DNA of 8,084 nt from Bradyrhizobium sp. (GTDB lineage Bacteria > Pseudomonadota > Alphaproteobacteria > Rhizobiales > Xanthobacteraceae), in NCBI GenBank assembly GCA_028290165.1, contig JAQGKJ010000852.1, positions 1 to 8,084 of the forward strand, written 5' to 3'. The position numbers and the translations under genes were made by a program. The notes under the pieces are model-generated. The model did not search any database. It was not told where the DNA came from and was given only the letters and a program-made list of their open reading frames with translations. Below, piece by piece: positions 1-5,145 of this stretch (position 1 is the first letter of the stretch; each line of letters begins with the position of its first letter).

Positions 1-1
1 A

Positions 2-787
2 TTCGCCCCGGGCGCCAAGCTTGTCGTCGACGGCGTATCCAAACGGTTTAAGACCCCTCGCGCGGATGTCCAGGTTTTGGACAAAATCGATCTGCGCATC
101 GAGGAAGGGGAAATCGTATGTCTGGTCGGGCCGAGCGGGTGCGGCAAGACGACGCTGCTCGACATCATGGCGGGATTGACCAAGCCGGATCGGGGCCGCG
201 TGCTGGCTGATGACCAACTGGTCGAAGGTCCGGGACGCCACCGTCTCGTGATGTTTCAGGAATCGGCCTTGTTTCCGTGGCTTGATGTCTTCGGTAACGT
301 CATGTTCGGTTTGAAGCGAAAGCCGGGGCTCAGCGACCGCCAGCGCCGCGAGATCGCCGATTATCACCTGCGGCTTGTCCGGCTTGAGAAGTTCAAGCAT
401 GCCTATGTGCACGAATTGTCAGGCGGAATGAAGCAGCGCATTGCTTTGGCACGTTCACTGGCGCCTGACCCGCGCGTATTGCTGATGGACGAGCCGTTCG
501 CGGCGCTCGACGCCATTACGCGCGAGCAGCTCTATCAGGATCTGCAGGACATCTGGCGGACACGACGCAAAACCATGGTCTTCGTGACGCACGACGTGCG
601 CGAGGCGGCCTTTCTCGGCGATCGGGTATTTCTGCTCTCGCCGAGCCCCGGCCGGCTGCGCGAGGAATTCAGGATTTCGCTGCCGCGCCCGCGCGACGCC
701 AGCAGTCCGGAACTCGCTGCCTTCGTGCAGCGGATTACCCATGCGCTGAAAGCCCGGCTGGTCGAATCGAAGGAAACGGCCGCGTGA
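2..787 (+). CDS. ABC transporter ATP-binding protein, nitrate/sulfonate/taurine type (5' end outside window)
   Basis: This is the ATPase subunit of an ABC importer; it hydrolyses ATP on the cytoplasmic side to drive uptake. The frame is open from base 2, and the first 25 visible codons (AKLVVDGVSKRFKT and on) already look like the N-terminal strand of the family, so the true start lies upstream. The internal TTG at 77 should not be taken as the start. Visible motifs are Walker A GPSGCGKT (nt 128-151), the Q-loop glutamine in MFQES (about nt 257), signature LSGGMKQR (nt 416-439), Walker B VLLMDEP (nt 476-496), D-loop ALD, and the H-loop in VTHD (about nt 590). The phrase QESALFPWLDVFGNV is typical of the SsuB/TauB/NrtD branch. 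Its stop overlaps the next gene's start in GTGA, so the two are translationally coupled. The substrate is not determinable here. Confidence 0.95.
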   Translation, partial: FAPGAKLVVDGVSKRFKTPRADVQVLDKIDLRIEEGEIVCLVGPSGCGKTTLLDIMAGLTKPDRGRVLADDQLVEGPGRHRLVMFQESALFPWLDVFGNVMFGLKRKPGLSDRQRREIADYHLRLVRLEKFKHAYVHELSGGMKQRIALARSLAPDPRVLLMDEPFAALDAITREQLYQDLQDIWRTRRKTMVFVTHDVREAAFLGDRVFLLSPSPGRLREEFRISLPRPRDASSPELAAFVQRITHALKARLVESKETAA

Positions 788-1551
788 GGAGGACCTTGGT
801 CGTCGCCTTGTTCATCGCGGCGCTGATCATGGTGTGGCAGGCCGCCACCATGAGCGGCCGCTGGTCGCCGGTGCTGTTACCGCCGCCGCGCGCCGTCGCC
901 CTCTATCTTTGGGATTCCTTGCGCGACGGCACGCTGGTCGAAGCCGCGGGTGTGACCTTGCGGCGGCTGCTGCTCGGCTACGCCATCGGAATTGCCATCG
1001 GGCTCCCGCTCGGCCTTGCCACCAGTACGTCGGAATACATGCAGGACACGGTTGGTGCGCTTGCTCTTGGCCTGCAAACCTTGCCGAGCGTGTGCTGGGT
1101 GCCGTTAGCCTTGCTTTGGTTCGGGCAGACTGAAACGGCGGTGCTGTTTGTGGTGGTAATGGGAACGCTCTGGTCGGTGCTGCTCGCGACTGACACCGGA
1201 GCGCGCAATATCCCGCCGATCTATGCGCGCGCGGCCCGCACCATGGGATCGGAAGGCTTCGACAAATGGACGCAGGTGATCCTTCCCGCATCGTTGCCGT
1301 TCGTCGTCAGCGGCATGAAGCAGGGATGGGCATTTGCCTGGCGTTCGCTTATGGCGGCGGAGATTTTCGTCACCATCCTGACCGGCTTTGGGCTTGGGCA
1401 TCTTCTGCAATATGGCCGCGAGCTCAGCGCGATGGATCAGGTCATCGGCGTGATGGTGGTGATCGTGGTGATCGGCCTGGTTGCCGACAAGATGTTATTT
1501 TCGCCGTGTGAGCGTTTTTTGCACCGACGCTGGGGAACCGGCCTGAAATAG
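784..1551 (+). CDS. ABC transporter permease, SsuC/TauC/NrtB family
   Basis: This is the inner-membrane permease partner of the preceding ATPase. It has 255 residues, a normal length for the family. Six hydrophobic segments are visible at roughly residues 4-21, 61-80, 91-112, 118-136, 183-204 and 219-236. The cytoplasmic EAA loop lies near residues 146-178 (ARAARTMGSEGF, then ILPASLP) and is the contact site for the ATPase. The segment LPSVCWVPLALLWFG (100-114) is characteristic of nitrate/sulfonate/taurine/aliphatic-acid permeases. The start is GTG at 784, overlapping the upstream stop by 4 nt; that overlap is the main reason for choosing it. I see no strong hairpin with a T-tract after the stop. 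The substrate (sulfonate, nitrate, aromatic acid or other) cannot be assigned without the binding protein. Confidence 0.93.
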   Translation: MRRTLVVALFIAALIMVWQAATMSGRWSPVLLPPPRAVALYLWDSLRDGTLVEAAGVTLRRLLLGYAIGIAIGLPLGLATSTSEYMQDTVGALALGLQTLPSVCWVPLALLWFGQTETAVLFVVVMGTLWSVLLATDTGARNIPPIYARAARTMGSEGFDKWTQVILPASLPFVVSGMKQGWAFAWRSLMAAEIFVTILTGFGLGHLLQYGRELSAMDQVIGVMVVIVVIGLVADKMLFSPCERFLHRRWGTGLK

Positions 1552-1558
1552 TCAGGGC

Positions 1559-1630
1559 ACGCCTAGGCGAGGGGCTGCTTCCGCAAATTCGAACATGGAT
1601 GAATCGGAAACTTGCGCGCTACGCCTAGGC
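1559..1630. repeat. Pair of ACGCCTAGGC direct repeats
   Basis: The 10-mer ACGCCTAGGC occurs at 1559-1568 and again at 1621-1630, exactly 62 nt apart. Its core GCCTAGGC is a perfect palindrome, so the two copies are both direct and inverted repeats and could pair into an 8-bp stem. The core contains CTAG, a generally rare tetranucleotide in many proteobacteria. The pair lies between the permease stop and the stop of the - strand small gene, and the second copy contains that gene's TAG stop. The role is unknown; a protein-binding site or a bidirectional 3'-end structure are possibilities. Confidence 0.5.
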
Positions 1631-1792
1631 TGAATTGCGATCCGATTGTTGGCGGTCGTGAGCCTGCAGAATGCGGACAAAATCGGCCATGCTCGACCGA
1701 TCCCGATGATCGGCCATTATCGGAGTCTGCGTATTGGGCCCGGGCTGGCTGCCCTGCAGGACCCGCCGCAAAAGATCGGTGATTGTTTTCAT
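1625..1792 (-). CDS. Small hypothetical protein, 55 residues
   Basis: This reading frame starts with ATG at 1792 and ends at a TAG at 1627-1625. It gives a 55-residue protein beginning MKTITDLLRRVLQGSQPG and ending in HDRQQSDRNSA. I do not recognise it. The first 14 residues could form an amphipathic helix, the middle is rich in Q, P and R, and a second helix-like stretch is MADFVRILQAHD. There is no signal peptide, membrane segment or cysteine motif. By my count about two thirds of third codon positions are G or C, compatible with coding but not decisive. The Shine-Dalgarno is weak (AGAG about 8 nt upstream). A GGAAC-N16-CGTA match stands about 57 nt upstream of the start. A competing + strand frame (1646-1906, TTG start, no ribosome binding site) covers the same DNA; I prefer this one for its ATG start and upstream promoter-like site. 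Confidence 0.42.
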   Translation of the reverse strand: MKTITDLLRRVLQGSQPGPNTQTPIMADHRDRSSMADFVRILQAHDRQQSDRNSA

Positions 1793-1848
1793 GACGTGTG
1801 CTCTGCAGCCAACTGTGGTGGGGACACTGACGGTCCTCTAAGTGTCAT

Positions 1849-1873
1849 TACGGCGGCGTCCAAAAACCGTTCC
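1849..1873 (-). promoter_or_regulatory. Candidate EcfG-type (general stress response) promoter, - strand
   Basis: On the - strand GGAAC (1873-1869) is followed after exactly 16 nt by CGTA (1852-1849). The alphaproteobacterial EcfG consensus, from established knowledge, is GGAAC, 16-17 nt, then CGTT, so only the last base differs. The site lies about 57 nt upstream of the 55-residue frame at 1792. The GGAAC is part of a small inverted repeat, AACCG (1865-1869) and CGGTT (1874-1878). The promoter call is inference from motif match and position only. Confidence 0.38.
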
Positions 1874-1911
1874 CGGTTAAAAATAGTTTTAGTTAATTCC
1901 ACGTGACCGAG

Positions 1912-1936
1912 GGAACTTGGGGCATTTGTGAACTTT
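1912..1936 (+). promoter_or_regulatory. Weak candidate EcfG-type promoter, + strand
   Basis: GGAAC at 1912-1916 is followed after 16 nt by CTTT (1933-1936), one mismatch from the CGTT -10 of EcfG promoters. It lies about 50 nt before the ATG of the small gene at 1986. It mirrors the - strand GGAAC at 1869-1873 across an AT-rich 38-nt spacer that contains a CACGTG palindrome (1900-1905). The mismatch falls on a conserved base, so support is weaker than for the opposite-strand site. Confidence 0.28.
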
Positions 1937-1985
1937 TCGCCACCGCTCAGCGCGGTAGTACACCGATTTGAAAGATCCAGGAGAG

Positions 1986-2153
1986 ATGCTGGAAAAACGC
2001 CGCGCCGACGCGGAGGACTGCCTGTTGATCAGCAGGCTGGCGACGGACAAGGTGAAGCGCGAAACCTTCAAGAATTTGTCCGATCACCTCCGACAAATGG
2101 CCGTCGATGTCGAGGCAGTGATCGCGGCGAAAAGTGCAGCCGGCGAAACCTGA
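1986..2153 (+). CDS. Small hypothetical helical protein, 55 residues
   Basis: The protein begins MLEKRRADAEDCLLISRLA and is almost entirely charged and alpha-helical in character, ending VDVEAVIAAKSAAGET. It resembles, in general style, the short helical proteins of unknown function common in Bradyrhizobium; I cannot name a family. There is one cysteine and no signal or membrane segment. The ATG at 1986 is preceded by AGGAGAG (1979-1985), which is closer to the start than usual. An in-frame TTG at 1968 would add six residues (MKDPGE) but has no good ribosome binding site, so I prefer the ATG. The gene converges on the hydratase gene with a 34-nt gap, and no clear terminator is seen between them. 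A GGAAC box upstream hints at stress-sigma control. Confidence 0.6.
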   Translation: MLEKRRADAEDCLLISRLATDKVKRETFKNLSDHLRQMAVDVEAVIAAKSAAGET

Positions 2154-2187
2154 GCGTCGTCTGGGTGCTTGCCCTACGCCTCGTTTC

Positions 2188-2973
2188 CTATCGTATTTCC
2201 ACCTCCACAAAGCCGATTTCCTCAAACTCAAAACGATAGCTCGCGTCTTCCAGCGAAAATACGGTTTTCATGACGCTTCCGGTCATTACGACCTGGCCCG
2301 CTTTCAGCTTCTCGCCCCGCGAAGCCAGTTGCGTGGCAAGCCAGGCGACTGAATTGAAGGGATGCCCGAGGATGTCGCGCCCGTGGCCTTCGCCGATCGC
2401 GACAAGATCTCTCGTCGCACGCCCGAGGACGCCCTCCAGATCGGGCCATTTCGTCGCAAACTGCGACAGCACAATTCCGCCGTTCCACGAATTGTCCGCA
2501 ACAAGCGAAAGAACATCGAGGTTGGTATAATCGGCGCCTCGATCGTCCACGAGTTCGATGGCTGCGCAAACGCCGTCGATGTGAGGTCGGATCATGTCGG
2601 CGGTACAGGGCGCGCCTGTGACCGGAACGTCTGATTTGATGCGAACGGCGATTTCAAATTCCAGGCCCAGTCGCCCGAAATCCGAGCGCCGGACGGTCGC
2701 TCCCGATGGATGCACGCGTTGTGCGAGCACGACACCCGCGATGGGATGGTCGATCCCGCAAAATTTCTGCATCGTAGCCGACGTCAATCCGACCTTGTAG
2801 CCCACGGCGTCGCCGTGGTTACCCCGGAGAAGCGCCACGTACTTCTCCTGGATATCGTAGGCATCCGAAATCGTCGCGGGCCCGTCCGGCGGACCGAGCG
2901 ACTTGAATGTTGCGTTGGCCTTGTGTTCTGCGAGCAGCGCTTCGGCTGCGCGCCGGGCCGCGATATCCTCCAT
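2188..2973 (-). CDS. 2-keto-4-pentenoate hydratase family protein (MhpD-like, FAH superfamily)
   Basis: This is a probable hydratase that adds water to a 2-hydroxy-dienoate (2-keto-4-pentenoate type) in meta-cleavage catabolism of aromatic compounds; related decarboxylases share the fold. The protein has 261 residues, typical of the family. Visible features are the lysine in GYKVGLTS (residues 58-65), the acidic pair E105/E107 in LGLEFEIAVRI and E140 in IELVDDR, all expected to bind the divalent metal. The C-terminal block LGHPFNSVAWLA (202-213) is followed by GQVVMTGSVMKTV (226-238). The start is ATG at 2973, preceded by GGGAGAG with good spacing; a TTG seven codons further upstream would lie across that ribosome binding site. 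It appears monocistronic in the window, with no aldolase or dehydrogenase partner nearby, so the pathway is unknown. Confidence 0.88.
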   Translation of the reverse strand: MEDIAARRAAEALLAEHKANATFKSLGPPDGPATISDAYDIQEKYVALLRGNHGDAVGYKVGLTSATMQKFCGIDHPIAGVVLAQRVHPSGATVRRSDFGRLGLEFEIAVRIKSDVPVTGAPCTADMIRPHIDGVCAAIELVDDRGADYTNLDVLSLVADNSWNGGIVLSQFATKWPDLEGVLGRATRDLVAIGEGHGRDILGHPFNSVAWLATQLASRGEKLKAGQVVMTGSVMKTVFSLEDASYRFEFEEIGFVEVEIR

Positions 2974-3109
2974 GGTGCTCTCCCTCTTCCGCAAGTCTTC
3001 GTGTTTACCTGGAGCGGATCATATCGGTGTTGCCACGTGATCGGCTCGCGCACCATGCCTACGTTGCACGTCGCCTGCAATCTAGTAAGCCCGCCCACTT
3101 CCCTATTTG
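2974..3109. promoter_or_regulatory. Upstream region of the hydratase gene, with an inverted repeat
   Basis: This stretch must hold the hydratase promoter if the gene is transcribed on its own. I see no convincing -35/-10 pair. The only structure noted is TTGCA (3064-3068) and TGCAA (3076-3080), arms separated by 7 nt, about 90-110 nt before the ATG. Its centre-to-centre distance of 12 nt would suit a dimeric repressor or activator, but the arms are short and may be chance. Confidence 0.25.
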
Positions 3110-3705
3110 TGCCCGACGGGCAAATCAGTGCGGCCGGTGATTTTCTGTCTAGCCCCGTTTGCAAAAATATTCCGCTTCGCGTTTGACCCAAATCACTTCT
3201 ATATCAATCACTGTCCCACCCCACAGAGGGGCGTATCGCGATCGTCATGAACGCGGGGCGGGATGCGGTGGACGCGGCAGCGTCAGGCGCGCATCGGGAT
3301 CGCAGGGCGGGGTTTCCCGTGAGCGATCAACAGCGCGCAGACGAGAGATGTTTGCTGCGGACGGCGAAGTCGTGTGGTCCTGACGCCCCGGCGCTGGCGT
3401 CAAGTTGGCGGAGGTTTTGCGAGCCCGACCGGGCAGACAAAACCTTAATCCGCAAGCGACGGTGACAACAAGCCGATCACCGGGGAGAGCACGAAGGAAA
3501 CCGTTAAAACCATTGCGCAGGGAAGGCCGGGTTAACCCGGTGAACCTGTGGTGACTAACTCGTGTGCTTTCCACCTTTGCGCACGAGGCTGCGGGTGCAT
3601 TGGGCATCCGGCTTTCCCTGCGCCCTCTCTGTTTTCGAGGGACAAGGTTTTATCATTCGCTCGGGCGCATCGCGCCGCGAGATTGCGCAATCATGTCTGG
3701 TGAAT
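3110..3705. repeat. Structured non-coding element, probable dispersed Bradyrhizobiaceae repeat
   Basis: This is a gene-free block dense in inverted repeats. Seen directly are TGCCCG/CGGGCA (3110-3122), GATCGC/GCGATC (3298-3328) enclosing CGGG/CCCG, and TGACGCC/GGCGTCA (3381-3402). Next come GGTTTTG/CAAAACC (3413-3444) enclosing GCCC/GGGC, and CGGTGA/TCACCG (3460-3482). The list continues with a 16-bp long-range pairing (3515-3530 with 3608-3623), a 9-bp hairpin (3559-3587), CCCTC/GAGGG (3623-3641) and GGCGC/GCGCC (3664-3676). Short frames in it lack family resemblance and ribosome binding sites. From memory, unsearched, very similar sequence recurs in many intergenic places in Bradyrhizobium genomes with hairpins conserved. 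Ends are approximate, set by the first palindrome and where the pattern fades. It may be a non-autonomous mobile repeat or structured RNA; no transposase or clear target duplication is seen. Confidence 0.6.
3515..3623. other. Long-range stem enclosing two hairpins (RNA-like fold within the repeat)
   Basis: GCGCAGGGAAGGCCGG (3515-3530) pairs over 16 positions with CCGGCTTTCCCTGCGC (3608-3623), with a single G-U type exception when read on the + strand. Inside are CTCGTGTGC (3559-3567) with GCGCACGAG (3579-3587), a 9-bp stem with one G-U, and CGGGTGC (3592-3598) with GCATCCG (3604-3610), 7 bp with one G-U. The last competes with the outer stem for 3608-3610. The 14-bp palindrome CCGGGTTAACCCGG (3527-3540) also overlaps the left outer arm, so alternative folds are possible. 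Whether it is transcribed, and from which strand, is not shown by the sequence. Confidence 0.5.
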
Positions 3706-3798
3706 ACGATTACGCGCCACACTTTCAGTCTTGGCGCGAACGCGCGCCTCTGCCCACCGTCATCGCCAACAACGCGACGAAACGTCACCCCGCGGCGA
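3706..3798. other. Spacer downstream of the cytochrome gene with a GC-rich hairpin
   Basis: This is the 3' flank of the cytochrome c gene, which is on the - strand. It contains GGCGCG (3733-3738) and CGCGCC (3743-3748) around a 4-nt loop, a strong 6-bp hairpin about 50 nt past the stop. On the - strand the hairpin is followed by AAGACTG, not a T-tract, so it is not a classical intrinsic terminator. It could still stabilise the mRNA 3' end. Confidence 0.3.
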
Positions 3799-5145
3799 TC
3801 ACTCCGACGCCTGCTGTCGCAGGTTGGCCACGTCCTGCGCGGTGAGTTGCGATGGCTTGCTGCCGAAGCGTGCGGTGACATAGTTCGCAACCGCGGCGAT
3901 TTCGATGTCGGAATAGGCGTCGCCGAACGCCGGCATCGAGATGGCATCGGGCGGGTGATGCCGCCTGGTCCCGTGAATCACGACCTCGGCGACATTGATC
4001 GCGGTGGGGTCGTTGACGGCCCAGGCGCCGGTGATCGTGGCAAAGGGCGAGAGCGGGCTTTCGCCGGTCCAGCCGTGGCAACTGACACAGGCGCCTTCGA
4101 ACACCATCTTGCCGCGCGCCTCCTGTGTGCCGCCGCCCTGCTTGTGCGACGGCGGCGCCGGCGGAGCGGGCGATGCCGGCAGATCGGCCGAAGCGGTTGC
4201 CGGGACTGTGCGCAAATAGGCCACTACCGCGCGGACGTCCTCCGGCACCAGATAGCTCAAGCTGCGGTCGACTGCTTCGGCCATCGGCCCCGAAGCGGTG
4301 CCGTGGCCCGTGGCGTGTCCGGTCGCCAGGTAGGCGACGAGATCGTCGTCGCTCCAGCCGCCGATCCCGGTGGTTTTGTCCGAACTGGTGTTGTAGGCGC
4401 GCCATCCCGCCGCCACCGCGCCCGAGAATTTCTTGCGGTTGTCCAGCGCGAACGCGAGATTCCGCGGCGTATGGCATTCGCCGCAATGGGCCATCGCCTC
4501 CGAAACATACGCGCCCCTGTTCCATTCCGGGCTCTTCGAACTGTCGGGTTCGAAGCGGCGATCCCGATTAAACATCGCCGACCAGAACACCATCGCCCAG
4601 CGCTGGTTGAATGGAAACGTCAGCGTGTTTTCGGGATCGGGCGCGTGTACCGGCGGCAGGCTGAACAGATAGGCCTTGATCGCGAGTGCGTCCGCATCGG
4701 TCATGTAGGTGTAGGACGCATACGGCATCGCCGGATAAAGCCGCGCGCCATCTTCACGTATGCCGCGATGAACCGCGTTGAGGAAATCCTGATCGCTGTA
4801 ATTGCCGATACCGCTCTCCTTGTCGGGCGTGATGTTGGTCGAGTACAGCGTTCCGAATGGCAGCTTGAACGCCAGACCGCCAGCATATGGCTTGCCGCCC
4901 GGGGCGGTATGGCAGGCCTCGCAATCCGCCGCCCGTGCCAGATAAGCGCCGCGCTCCACCGGGCTTGCTTGCGCAAGGCTCACTGGGACGCCGGTGGGGT
5001 TGGCGTCGTGATAATCCGCGAGCGCCACCTTGGGGCCATCCGCAAAATCCATCGGGCCGGGACCACGGATGATCCAGACGCCGGCCAGCGCGATCACCAC
5101 GACGACGATAACGCTGACCAGAATGCGACGCGCGGCGGGGCTCAT
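3799..5145 (-). CDS. Three-heme cytochrome c subunit of the molybdenum hydroxylase (AdhB/AldF-like)
   Basis: This is a 448-residue, membrane-anchored, periplasmic c-type cytochrome, expected to take electrons from the neighbouring Mo/[2Fe-2S] enzyme and pass them to the respiratory chain. An uncleaved-looking N-terminal helix (about residues 8-26) follows a short basic start. Three heme sites are visible: CEACH (75-79), CGECH (221-225) and CVSCH (353-357). Likely axial methionines are M140 (YPAMPY), M288 (GPMAEAV) and M404 (SMPAF). The order and spacing match the cytochrome subunit of membrane-bound alcohol/aldehyde dehydrogenases. An Ala/Pro linker (about 319-333) separates heme domains 2 and 3. 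The ATG lies in an ATGA overlap with the upstream Mo-subunit stop, indicating translational coupling. It is the last gene of the operon. Confidence 0.94.
   Translation of the reverse strand: MSPAARRILVSVIVVVVIALAGVWIIRGPGPMDFADGPKVALADYHDANPTGVPVSLAQASPVERGAYLARAADCEACHTAPGGKPYAGGLAFKLPFGTLYSTNITPDKESGIGNYSDQDFLNAVHRGIREDGARLYPAMPYASYTYMTDADALAIKAYLFSLPPVHAPDPENTLTFPFNQRWAMVFWSAMFNRDRRFEPDSSKSPEWNRGAYVSEAMAHCGECHTPRNLAFALDNRKKFSGAVAAGWRAYNTSSDKTTGIGGWSDDDLVAYLATGHATGHGTASGPMAEAVDRSLSYLVPEDVRAVVAYLRTVPATASADLPASPAPPAPPSHKQGGGTQEARGKMVFEGACVSCHGWTGESPLSPFATITGAWAVNDPTAINVAEVVIHGTRRHHPPDAISMPAFGDAYSDIEIAAVANYVTARFGSKPSQLTAQDVANLRQQASE

Noticed and set aside
1865..1878. AACCG-TTCC-CGGTT hairpin as a - strand intrinsic terminator (followed by T residues)
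   Set aside because: The stem is only 5 bp, no - strand gene ends there, and it overlaps the better-supported GGAAC promoter-like site.
1646..1906. 86-residue + strand frame after the permease gene
   Set aside because: It starts with TTG without a ribosome binding site, shows no recognisable family, and runs into the AT-rich promoter-like spacer. The - strand 55-residue frame is the better candidate.
3247..3465. 72-residue + strand frame beginning MNAGRDAVDAA inside the structured repeat
   Set aside because: It has no ribosome binding site and lies across several inverted repeats. I recall such frames being over-annotated in copies of this repeat.
3110..3705. CRISPR array or tandem repeat in the gene-free block
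   Set aside because: The repeats are inverted and mutually different, not regularly spaced identical direct repeats, and no cas gene is near.
3733..3748. GGCGCG/CGCGCC hairpin as a terminator for the molybdenum hydroxylase operon
   Set aside because: On the transcribed strand no T-tract follows the stem, so it does not meet the criteria for an intrinsic terminator.
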